Positions 50,594 through 57,810 of a stretch of DNA of 64,000 nt are shown piece after piece. The DNA comes from Chloroflexota bacterium. Lineage in GTDB: Bacteria; Chloroflexota; Anaerolineae; Anaerolineales; Anaerolineaceae. Location: NCBI GenBank assembly GCA_004347695.1, contig SLTK01000007.1, positions 970,823-1,034,822 of the forward strand, in the 5' to 3' direction. Both the position numbers and the translations under genes were made by a program. Below the pieces are notes generated by a model that saw only the letters and a list, made by a program, of their open reading frames with translations, made no database searches and was not told where the DNA came from. Each line of letters starts with the position of its first letter. Position 1 is the first letter of the stretch.

Positions 50594-51286
50594 CTATAGC
50601 TGAATAAGACTGGGATGGGTTGAAAGTTGATCCAGTTCCCTCAAGATTTCAAATTTTCGCCTGGCTATGTATTTTTCCAGCCAGATCCCTTGATTGGGCG
50701 TGGGTTCCAGCCGGATACCCAGTTTTACCAGGGTATAGTTCATCTGGCGGATGCTGGCAACTGACCCCGAGATATGAATGTTGGACTGAGAGCCCAAATG
50801 AAAGCTGACTTCCACCGGCTTATTGACCACCAGATCGCGGCACTCATCGTCACCAAAGTAAACCATTAAGCCAGCCCCGTGTAGCGATAAATTGTTTAGA
50901 TTAGCACGGTAGGGCTTTTTTTCGAAAGTAATGGAAGCCTGCAAGGGGGCGGGCGGCTCGATGCGCTGTTCGCGGCGGTCACGCCAATAAGCGCCGGTAA
51001 AGCAAAAATTGGTCAACGTGATTTCAGAGCGGCTGGCATCGAAGGATTGTAAATCCGTGCGTACGGATTGGGGCAGAACATGCGAATGTAAAATGACTTG
51101 ATCATGCAGTGTTCGGTGCATGGGGGATTCAGGCGCACGAAAGATGACATAGTCCGGGCCAACCTTGATGGGCGCCACTTTTTCTTCAAAAAACAGCCCT
51201 TTAAAGGTGCTTGTAACCGCTATCGGGATACGCTGAAATGCAAGCGATTTGACTGCCTGAAGCGCGTAGCTGGGATGGGTGAACAT
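50594..51286 (-). CDS. PilZ-domain protein, probable c-di-GMP receptor
   Basis: 230 residues. The N-terminal half (about 1-110) resembles a YcgR-N beta domain: FQRIPIAVTSTFKGLFFEEKVAPIKVGPDYVIF. The PilZ part has RDRREQRIEPP (RxxxR) and NNLSLHGAGLMV, the (D/N)xSxxG motif, so c-di-GMP binding is plausible. The ATG at 51286 has AGGAGAG about 7 nt upstream; the TTG at 51325 lacks one. A stand-alone gene with intergenic DNA on its upstream side. Effector role (motility, secretion, transcription) cannot be told. Confidence 0.82.
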   Translation of the reverse strand: MFTHPSYALQAVKSLAFQRIPIAVTSTFKGLFFEEKVAPIKVGPDYVIFRAPESPMHRTLHDQVILHSHVLPQSVRTDLQSFDASRSEITLTNFCFTGAYWRDRREQRIEPPAPLQASITFEKKPYRANLNNLSLHGAGLMVYFGDDECRDLVVNKPVEVSFHLGSQSNIHISGSVASIRQMNYTLVKLGIRLEPTPNQGIWLEKYIARRKFEILRELDQLSTHPSLIQL

Positions 51287-51814
51287 GCGCGATCTCTCCT
51301 GCAAAGCCAGTCCTCGCTGTGCCAATAGGTCTACGTTTCACCGTATTATTGATAAAAACTTCACCCTCGGCGGCCAGGGCGTCACCTATAATTCCGTACA
51401 CGAGCAGAACCCGCGCCGGATTGAATTGAGTATAGCAAAATTAATGAAAATTGGTATCCGTACCAATACTTAGTCTTTTCAAAGAAGCGTACAGTTTTCG
51501 AGGTGTTCTGCAAAAAGGAATCCCTCATCTGCCTGTCCCCGGCTGTTCATTGGCCTGAGCGAGGGACCAAACTGTATAGTTCTTTAGAAAAACAGGCTGT
51601 GTTTTGCACACGTGGGCTTTGACAAGCTCATTCACCCGGCTTCGGCAGGCTCAGCCACCGGGCAGTTGAAGGGTGATGTTAATAAAATAATTCTGTTGGA
51701 GGCGCCGAAAAAATACGGGCCGGCTTCCATACCGGCCCGTATTTAGTAACTCCCTGAACCTGGTTGGTGGAACGGTCAGGTCATACTTACCCCGAGAAAG
51801 AAACGAACCTTACC
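51287..51814. other. Intergenic region with a short inverted-repeat element
   Basis: About 530 bp. A repeat element at 51605-51660 (GGCTTTGACAAGCTCA and GGCTTCGGCAGGCTCAGCC) is related to the one near 49330. The right part contains the terminator of the subtilase gene. No gene seen. Confidence 0.55.
51707..51744 (-). terminator. Intrinsic terminator of the subtilase gene
   Basis: 13-bp perfect stem AAATACGGGCCGG/CCGGCCCGTATTT (51711-51723 with 51732-51744), loop 8 nt. On the minus strand it continues into TTTTTT (51708-51713), about 70 bp past the subtilase stop. Confidence 0.85.
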
Positions 51815-53179
51815 TCAGGGTATTGCTGCAAGCGCTGCATCAGCCGTGGCTAAACCTGCCCCAGTTGCGTCCGCTCCCCAACAATATTTTGCTAATCCAC
51901 GCGGACCCAATACAGACCGGCAACCCGCTGGTAGTGGAACGGCGGACGTTTCAAGGATCACCTCTGCTTCTGGTCCAGATAAAGATGCATCCTTCTGCAC
52001 CATCAAAGCCACAATGCCGGCCACATGCGGCGAGGCCATCGAGGTACCGCCAAGGTAGTAGAAGGAGGTGCTCATACCGCTGTTGGTCTTGTATGGGCCG
52101 ACCACCCATGATCCGGGAGCAGCTACATCCAGGTCCTGGCCGGCTAATTCGCGGCTGGAGAAGTCGGTGATGTAGTAATCATTGGCGTTGAATGGATCCG
52201 GGACATTCAAAGTTCTCCACCAATTTGCCGCAGTCCACTCGCCGGTCCACCCGGAAGCCGCCACGGATATCACCGGGGCATACGCGCCCGGGTAACCCAT
52301 ACCAGCCGTGCCTGAATTGCCTGCCGAGGCGACAATGATCACACCCGCGTCGATCGCATAATCAACAGCGGCTTTTTCAATGATGTCCAAAACCGGGCCG
52401 CCAAGCGACATATTGATCACCACTGGAGCAGCACCTAAAGCACCGGATAATTTCAAATCTGCCACATATACGATGCCTTCAGCTACAGTGGATGACCAAC
52501 CGGAGCCATTCTGGTTGAGCACTTTCACCGGAATCACGGTTGCCAAAGGCGCTACCCCATTGATTGTCCGGGTGCCCATGAAATAACCCAGGATGGTGCT
52601 GGTGACATGCGTGCCGTGGCTGTTCTGGTCGTGTTCCCATTTGTTGGGCTGCTCGGAAACATACCCAACTTCACCACCGCCACCGCCGAAGGATTTGGCG
52701 TATTGTTCCGCAATGCGTTCCTGTGGGAAGAAGGCGCGCCAAATATCCACTAACCCGGTATCCAGTACGGCAACATAGACGCCGGAGCCGTCATAGGCAA
52801 CCTGACGTCCAACGCCAAAATTGGTCACATTGATAGCGTCCAGATCCCAGGTGTTGATCCCGTCCGAGAAATCTGTGGCAGACACAATATCCACCGGCGC
52901 AGCGTTCCGTTCGGCATCCGGGTTGGCGGCTGCCACATACGGCAGAGCGCGAATAACCGCCAGTTCACTCACGCGCACCTGCATGGTCAAGGCTCTGATC
53001 TCTGGCATCACAACTTTCACTTTGCCGTGCGTGCCAATGTCAGCTAACAGTTCGTCGTTGATATCGTAACTGAGCAGCACATTAATGCCAATGGTTTTGT
53101 TGGGCGCTGCGCCTAAAGAGGTGAGAGTGAGCGCCAGCATGCTAACGATTACCAAAAGACTTAATAATTTATGCTTCAT
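51815..53179 (-). CDS. Secreted subtilisin-like serine peptidase (S8)
   Basis: 454 residues. Signal peptide 1-24 (KLLSLLVIVSMLALTLTSLGA). A short I9-like propeptide region (about 27-90: TIGINVLLSYDINDELLADIGTHGKVKVVMPEIRALTMQVRVSEL, given here as location). Catalytic triad: Asp140 in VAVLDTG, His188 in SHGTHV, Ser380 in GGTSMASPHVAG, with the oxyanion Asn288 in SAGNSG. No C-terminal anchor or repeats, so it is likely released. The gene has its own promoter, a 230-nt structured leader with a terminator-like hairpin, and its own terminator, so it is a single-gene unit. Confidence 0.95.
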   Translation of the reverse strand: MKHKLLSLLVIVSMLALTLTSLGAAPNKTIGINVLLSYDINDELLADIGTHGKVKVVMPEIRALTMQVRVSELAVIRALPYVAAANPDAERNAAPVDIVSATDFSDGINTWDLDAINVTNFGVGRQVAYDGSGVYVAVLDTGLVDIWRAFFPQERIAEQYAKSFGGGGGEVGYVSEQPNKWEHDQNSHGTHVTSTILGYFMGTRTINGVAPLATVIPVKVLNQNGSGWSSTVAEGIVYVADLKLSGALGAAPVVINMSLGGPVLDIIEKAAVDYAIDAGVIIVASAGNSGTAGMGYPGAYAPVISVAASGWTGEWTAANWWRTLNVPDPFNANDYYITDFSSRELAGQDLDVAAPGSWVVGPYKTNSGMSTSFYYLGGTSMASPHVAGIVALMVQKDASLSGPEAEVILETSAVPLPAGCRSVLGPRGLAKYCWGADATGAGLATADAALAAIP

Positions 53180-53287
53180 CGGTTAACCCCTCCGTGGGTG
53201 TAATGTTCGGTTGTCATACGAGCAAGGAACAGTCCTGTAATTTGGGGCCCCTCCTTTCTCACACCAGGACTGACGGGAAACATACGC

Positions 53288-53318
53288 AAAACGGCCGTGC
53301 ACTTAAAAATCACGGCCG
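53288..53318 (-). terminator. Terminator-like hairpin within the subtilase leader
   Basis: On the minus strand CGGCCGTG (53311-53318) pairs with CACGGCCG (53292-53299) around an 11-nt loop, followed by TTTT (53288-53291). It stands about 109 bp before the subtilase ATG and after a structured region, so it could be a conditional terminator. Confidence 0.65.
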
Positions 53319-53410
53319 GTTACGCCACTTGCTCGCCTATCCCCTGGCGTCCAGTCTCACAAGGATAGGGTCATTGCATCCGAATGGGTTGCCTACGGTT
53401 TGTTTTGCGG
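53319..53410 (-). promoter_or_regulatory. Structured 5' leader, candidate riboswitch aptamer (class unassigned)
   Basis: Between the promoter and the hairpin above. A perfect 7-bp stem CCTATCC/GGATAGG (53363-53369 with 53336-53342) encloses CTGG/CCAG (53344-53347 with 53351-53354). Before it, GGCAACCCATTCGGATGCAATG can form a short CATT/AATG hairpin; after it lies GGCGAGCAAGTGGCGTAACC running into the terminator stem. I could not match it to a known class. Confidence 0.45.
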
Positions 53411-53417
53411 TTTTAAA

Positions 53418-53446
53418 ATTATATACAACCTTGAATGAGATTTCAA
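53418..53446 (-). promoter_or_regulatory. Promoter of the subtilase gene
   Basis: On the minus strand TTGAAA (53441-53446), 17-bp spacer, TATAAT (53418-53423). The start would be near 53411, leaving a leader of about 230 nt before the ATG at 53179. Confidence 0.7.
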
Positions 53447-53496
53447 GGAGGTACCAGCTATTCTAAGAAATTTGATGCAGCGAGATGGATGCTGCC

Positions 53497-54084
53497 TTAA
53501 ACCTCATCGAAGCGTTTCACGATGTGACCAACCAGCCCGTAATCCTTGGCTTCCTCGGCGCTCATCCACAGGTTGCGGTCGGTCTCGCGCTCGATTTTTT
53601 CCAGCGGTTGCCCGGTTTGTTGGGCGAAAATTTCATTCAGCCGACGGCGCATTTTTAATATTTCCTTGGCTTCGATAGCCAGGTCTTGCGCGCTGCCGCG
53701 GATTCCGCCCAGAGGCTGGTGCAGCAGGAAGCGGGTGTTGGGCAGCGAGTAACGCTGCTTGACGGGCGCAGCGGCATAGATCAATGCGCCAGCGCTGGCA
53801 ACCCACCCGGTTCCGATAATTTTTACTTTAGGCGTAACAAAGCGGATCATATCGAAAATGGTATCGCCCGATTCGACATGTCCGCCCTGAGAATTAATGA
53901 TAATTTTGATATCATCCTGCGAAATAGCTGAGAGCAGGAGAAGCTGTTGGGTGACCCGTTCTGCCATCTTTTGATCGATTTCCCCAAAGATGAGCAGGGT
54001 GCGCGTCTCCATTAATTTTTCTTGGTAATTGAATTTGGGTTGTTCTTCGGCAGTTTTTTGTTCTTGTTCTTCGGTTTCGAACAT
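53497..54084 (-). CDS. clpP: ClpP-like peptidase subunit with Asn at the catalytic Asp position
   Basis: 195 residues from the ATG at 54084 (the frame is open to 54195 without conservation). ClpP fold: INSQGGHVESGDTIFDMIRF, GWVASAGALIYAA with the nucleophile Ser97, RFLLHQPLGGIRGSAQDLAIEAKEILKMRRRLNEIFA with His122, and the end RETDRNLWMSAEEAKDYGLVG, where the third triad position (Asp171 in E. coli numbering, ERD) reads Asn171. ASAG replaces the usual ASMG. Listeria ClpP1 has a similar Asn and is active only in mixed rings. No clpX or second clpP is next to it. It may be a paralogue that forms hetero-oligomers with a canonical ClpP elsewhere. Confidence 0.88.
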   Translation of the reverse strand: MFETEEQEQKTAEEQPKFNYQEKLMETRTLLIFGEIDQKMAERVTQQLLLLSAISQDDIKIIINSQGGHVESGDTIFDMIRFVTPKVKIIGTGWVASAGALIYAAAPVKQRYSLPNTRFLLHQPLGGIRGSAQDLAIEAKEILKMRRRLNEIFAQQTGQPLEKIERETDRNLWMSAEEAKDYGLVGHIVKRFDEV

Positions 54085-54273
54085 GGATAGCCTCCCTTGG
54101 CGGCTGAGGTGAATGGACTGATTATAAACGATGCGCACTACGGCTGTAAAATAGTGATTCGAGCACGAAAATCGCTGATTAAGGGTACCCGGCAAGGCTT
54201 TGAAAAGTATAAATGGATGATAAGATATTTATATGTATTCATTCTTTCACAGCAAATGAAAAGGAGAGATACT

Positions 54274-54561
54274 ATGCCAAAACTTGAAGGGGACAACTTG
54301 AGTGCTGTTTATAAAAAACTTGCCGCAGAAAAACGAGCCGAGTTCGCGCAGAAAGTCGCACTGCTCAAAACCAAAGGGGAGCATAAAGTGGCTGCCGGCG
54401 AAACCCTCAGCGCCCTGGCGCTGAAATATTACGGCAAATCTGCCAAAGATTACTGGATGCTGATCTACGAAGCCAACAAAGCCGTCATCGGGGAAAACCC
54501 GAATGTAATCAAAGCCGGAATGGTACTCAAAGTGCCGGAACTGCCAGAGGATATGAAATAA
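54274..54561 (+). CDS. LysM-domain protein (LysM/BON-like, cytoplasmic)
   Basis: 95 residues. N-terminal about 35 residues are charged helix (LSAVYKKLAAEKRAEFAQKVALL). A LysM domain follows (HKVAAGETLSALALKYYGKSAKDYWMLIYEANKAVIGENPNVIKAGMVLKVPEL, about residues 38-91). No signal peptide, so unlike most LysM proteins it appears to stay in the cytoplasm, as YgaU/XkdP-type LysM proteins do. AAGGAG precedes the ATG. Directly upstream of the DAK2-like gene, whose ATG follows its stop with no gap, so the two are coupled. Confidence 0.88.
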   Translation: MPKLEGDNLSAVYKKLAAEKRAEFAQKVALLKTKGEHKVAAGETLSALALKYYGKSAKDYWMLIYEANKAVIGENPNVIKAGMVLKVPELPEDMK

Positions 54562-55293
54562 ATGCCGAACCAATCTGCTCTCGATCTCTTGACTATGTTC
54601 AAAGCGGCTTCCCGGTCGCTTAAACAGAACAAAGAAGCCCTGAACCAGGCTGACGATTACAATCACAACCACGGTGATAACATGGTGTCTATCTTCCGGG
54701 TGATTACCAAAGCCATGGAGACTAAAAAGGATGCTTCTGCTGCGGACCAACTCGAATATGCCAGCCAGCTATTACGCCAAAACCCCACCAGTGGGTCGGC
54801 GGTGGCTTATTCGGAAGGGCTGGAGCGGGCAGCAGAAAAATTTCAGGGCAAGCAGGTGACACCCGACAGCGCAGTGGAGCTGATCTCCGCTCTGATGGGC
54901 GCCGGTTCCGGTCAGGCTCCATCCAATAGTCCGGCAGGTGACTTGCTGGGCACATTACTGGGCGGCAGTGGGTCAACGTCACAGGGCAGTAGCTCAGGCG
55001 ATATGCTGGGTTCATTGATTGGTGGTTTGATGGGCAGCGGATCCGCTGCGCAGCAGGCCTCGGACGGCTTCGATACCGGCGACCTGATCAACATTGGTAT
55101 GCAGTTGTTCCAGGCATATCAATCTGGCAGCGGAAAGCCTTCCGGTCAATCCGGCGGTGGGCTTGCCGGTGGGCTGTTAGACACGTTACTCTCGAACAGC
55201 TCGATGAGCAGCTCATCGCACCGCAGCGAATCGGGCAAGCTGGTGGTGGATGCTTTGTTGAAAATCGCCAGCCAATACCTGAGTAAGCGGTAA
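54562..55293 (+). CDS. DAK2-like N-terminal domain with Gly/Ser-rich middle, unknown function
   Basis: 243 residues. The N-terminal part (ALNQADDYNHNHGDNMVSIFRVITKAM) recalls the DAK2 domain of dihydroxyacetone kinases (the NxxxVxDGDTGxNM loop), but the acidic residues are replaced by His/Asn, so nucleotide/Mg binding is doubtful. From about 110 to 195 the sequence is Gly/Ser/Leu-rich with short repeats (DLLGTLLGGSGS, DMLGSLIGGLMGSGSA), then a helical end (KLVVDALLKIASQYLSKR). It starts immediately after the LysM gene stop. The repeats may form an assembly or scaffold region. I cannot assign a function. Confidence 0.7.
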   Translation: MPNQSALDLLTMFKAASRSLKQNKEALNQADDYNHNHGDNMVSIFRVITKAMETKKDASAADQLEYASQLLRQNPTSGSAVAYSEGLERAAEKFQGKQVTPDSAVELISALMGAGSGQAPSNSPAGDLLGTLLGGSGSTSQGSSSGDMLGSLIGGLMGSGSAAQQASDGFDTGDLINIGMQLFQAYQSGSGKPSGQSGGGLAGGLLDTLLSNSSMSSSSHRSESGKLVVDALLKIASQYLSKR

Positions 55294-55542
55294 TCACAGC
55301 CTTTACGCGTAAAAAATAACGAATTCAGGCCATGGTTCTCGTAGAGGGCTCTCCCAAAAGCGGGCGGGCGTGGAAACCCGCCCCTACCTGTAGGGGATGG
55401 GTTCCACCCCATCCCGCATATGTGACGGAATAAATGACAAATTTATTCTTTTGAGGCAGACCCGGGTCGACATGGAAGTCGATCCCTACCAATATTGCGA
55501 TCCGCATAGGAGGAAACCCAGGTATCTGCCGGAACTTCAGCT
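55294..55542. other. Intergenic region with short palindromic repeats
   Basis: About 250 bp with GGCGGGCGTGGAAACCCGCC, CCTACCTGTAGGGG and GGATGGGTTCCACCCCATCC at 55360-55415, three adjacent palindromes of a REP-like type. No gene seen. Confidence 0.6.
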
Positions 55543-56580
55543 TTACCCATTTCGGGTTTCGAGCGCCTTAAGCAATTCGACGTTACCTTGAGGGGCGCCG
55601 GGATTGGTCTGGTTGCCGCGGATGTGCATAATCCGGCTAAACCCGCAGCGCGTCCAAAACCGCAGCGCCCGCCAGTTTTTTAATCCTACCACCACGCGCG
55701 CATCGTGAAAACCTGCCTGCAGCACCAAACGAGCCAACTCGGCAACGATCACCTGACCAAATCCGCGCCCCTGCCACGCCGGCCGCATATAAAAACTGCT
55801 GATGTAAATGGTTTCAGGAGTTGGGTAACCGAAGTAAACATTGAGAAAGCCGATTGTGTCGCGGCTTTCGATATCGCGGATCAGGTAGAGTCTTTCGCGC
55901 CAGGGCACGCCGCCCGGCGGCAGGACTGCATGACTCACCTCTCGCTGGGCCTGCTCCTGTGGGTTACCCGGTTTGCCGCTGATTTCCAACGCTTCGGTGT
56001 TTTCGCCCAAAATCATGGCCACTGCACCGGTAGCCTGATCGTCAGCCTCCACCATAAAGCACAAATTGGTTTCCCAACGACTTGGCAAATATTGTACCGG
56101 GCGCCCTTCCTTGCGCATCCAATAATGGACCTCAGTCTCGCCAAAGATCTGGAACCCAAGCCGTTCGTATAACGGACGCGCCGGGGTGTTTTTTAAGGTA
56201 CGCAAACTGACCGGCAAGCCGCGTGCAGCAGCTCGCTCCAACAGGTCGGTAATGAGCGTAGTGCCGATTCCCATCCCCTGATAAGCTGGCAACAGTTCAA
56301 TGGAAGAAAGGATGTATCCCAGGGGAGTCTCCTCGACGGCCAGCACCCCAACATCCACACGCTGGTATTGGATCACCTGGTTATGCAGTGTGCTGTAATT
56401 TTCGAGATAGTAGCTGCGCTGGAAGGCTTCATCCCAACCATAAACAGCCGAGACATGTGGTTTCAGGGCGGTCACATGCAAATCCCAGAGAAAATTCGCG
56501 TCGTTTTGCTCTGCCGGACGCAGCGAGATATCACTCATTTCCATACCTGAATCGTTCCTCCCTCCCTCTGGCTCATCCAT
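55543..56580 (-). CDS. Tandem GNAT acetyltransferase
   Basis: 345 residues with two GNAT domains. First domain (about 18-150): GYILSSIELLPAYQGMGIGTTLITDLLERAAARG, with the acetyl-CoA loop QGMGIG, and ARPLYERLGFQIFGETEVHYWMRKE at the end. Second domain (about 165-330): YISSFYMRPAWQGRGFGQVIVAELARLVL with loop QGRGFG, then NWRALRFWTRCGFSRIM. The ATG at 56580 overlaps the stop of the glycosyltransferase by 8 nt; ATGs at 56544 and 56538 are alternatives (GGGAGG lies upstream of them), the conserved part starting at MSDISLRP. Substrate unknown. Confidence 0.85.
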   Translation of the reverse strand: MDEPEGGRNDSGMEMSDISLRPAEQNDANFLWDLHVTALKPHVSAVYGWDEAFQRSYYLENYSTLHNQVIQYQRVDVGVLAVEETPLGYILSSIELLPAYQGMGIGTTLITDLLERAAARGLPVSLRTLKNTPARPLYERLGFQIFGETEVHYWMRKEGRPVQYLPSRWETNLCFMVEADDQATGAVAMILGENTEALEISGKPGNPQEQAQREVSHAVLPPGGVPWRERLYLIRDIESRDTIGFLNVYFGYPTPETIYISSFYMRPAWQGRGFGQVIVAELARLVLQAGFHDARVVVGLKNWRALRFWTRCGFSRIMHIRGNQTNPGAPQGNVELLKALETRNG

Positions 56581-57277
56581 TCAGATCGTTCCGGGCTGCG
56601 CGAACCATCCGGCCTGCTTTCCAGGAGATTTGTAAGAATTTTGCCAGATGGCTCAACGGATGGATGTGACTCTTTTCACCCGCATAAATCGTACGGATGG
56701 GAACCCAGTCCAACGAATATTTTTCGAGTACACAGGTAACGAGCATTTCCACTTCGAATTCAAAACCCGATTCACGATTATTCTGAATCGCCAGTAAAAG
56801 CCGGCGGCTGATCAGACGGTAACCGGATTGATTATCCGGCACGGGCTGGCGGATTGCCCGCGAAAACAGCGCCGTGCCAAGTGTGTTTGCCAGACGGCGC
56901 ACCAGCGGCATGCTGCTAAAATCTCGCCGCCCGATAATCAAATCTGCACCGGTCCTGCGGTACGCTGCCAGGAATGTGGGAATTTCCGCCGGGTCATGCT
57001 GGCCGTCAGCATCCAGGGTCAATACCGCCTGGTAGCCGCGCTCGAGCGCAGCCGCAAAGCCTGCTCGCAGGGCAGCGCCTTTTCCTTGATTGGGCTGCTG
57101 GGATAGCACCTCGGCGCCGGCATCCAGGGCATGTTGCGCCGTGCCATCATTCGAGCCATCGTCAACCACCAGAACCGGCAGGTAGGCCAGAGCAGCGCGC
57201 ACGACTGGCGCAACCCGGTCTCCCTCGTTGTAAGCCGGAATGAGGGCCAGGATTTTTGCTTCGGTCAGATCAGACAT
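56573..57277 (-). CDS. Glycosyltransferase family 2, polyprenyl-phosphate type
   Basis: 234 residues of the DPM1/DpmA type: ILALIPAYNEGDRVAPVVRAAL, VVDDGSNDGTAQHALDAGAEV, NQGKGAALRAGFAAALERGYQAVLTLDADGQHDPAEIP (DxD metal site DAD). The second half has DNQSGYRLISRRLL and FEFEVEMLVTCVLEKYSLDWVPIRTIYAGEKSHI. No membrane helix at the C-terminus. Expected to build a polyprenyl-linked sugar. Co-transcribed with the tandem-GNAT gene, which may acetylate a sugar, protein or small molecule; this pairing is only suggestive. Confidence 0.85.
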   Translation of the reverse strand: MSDLTEAKILALIPAYNEGDRVAPVVRAALAYLPVLVVDDGSNDGTAQHALDAGAEVLSQQPNQGKGAALRAGFAAALERGYQAVLTLDADGQHDPAEIPTFLAAYRRTGADLIIGRRDFSSMPLVRRLANTLGTALFSRAIRQPVPDNQSGYRLISRRLLLAIQNNRESGFEFEVEMLVTCVLEKYSLDWVPIRTIYAGEKSHIHPLSHLAKFLQISWKAGRMVRAARNDLNG

Positions 57278-57324
57278 TCTGAAAGTGAATCAACTCTTTG
57301 GCAGTCAGCCTTCTCAACCGCAAT

Positions 57325-57666
57325 CTAGCCGCGAACAAAATGCGGCATCTCGAAAGGAATCTCCAGGGATAACTCGACAAACCCGGCGAAAACGCCGGTA
57401 TCAAACCAGGGCACCTGGTAAATCAGCTTTTTCACGCCTTTTTTCTCGATAGTGTAGATGTTCGACTGTTCGTTGGCGATCATCGCCTGTAATTTTTTGC
57501 GCGACTCCTCGGAATGGCAGCCCCATAAGTTGGTGCCGATCAATTTTTCGCCCCCATCATTAGCAAAAGTTTGAATGGCTTTGTCATTCATTTCCAGAAT
57601 GATGCCGTCCCGGTCGCAGACTGTTACTGCGCCGGGGAAACCCTTGATCCAGGCGTGTTCTGGCAT
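57325..57666 (-). CDS. PAS-domain protein
   Basis: 113 residues, a single PAS domain with AWIKGFPGAVTVCDRDGIILEMNDKAIQTFANDGG and GTNLWGCHSEESRKKLQAMIANEQ. The ATG at 57666 is preceded by a usable site; the ATG at 57678 is possible. No output domain, so it would act as a separate sensor or through a partner. The upstream 140 bp before the APC permease stop is non-coding. Confidence 0.8.
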   Translation of the reverse strand: MPEHAWIKGFPGAVTVCDRDGIILEMNDKAIQTFANDGGEKLIGTNLWGCHSEESRKKLQAMIANEQSNIYTIEKKGVKKLIYQVPWFDTGVFAGFVELSLEIPFEMPHFVRG

Positions 57667-57810
57667 GCGTCTCTCCATTAAGGAAGGTTGGGGTGATCGC
57701 TGATGAGTAAAGCGGATGCTAATATCTTGATTCTACCTTGAACGGGGGTTCGCTGTGTACGGAACGGGTCATGATTAATGTCATAACAGCCGGTTCCCAC
57801 AGCATAGGGC

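Noticed and set aside
53319-53410. Leader considered as a c-di-GMP-I (GEMM) riboswitch
   Set aside because: GGCAACCCATTCGG resembles part of that motif, but the conserved GACGCAAAGCC-like segment is missing and the following stem differs. Kept as unassigned.
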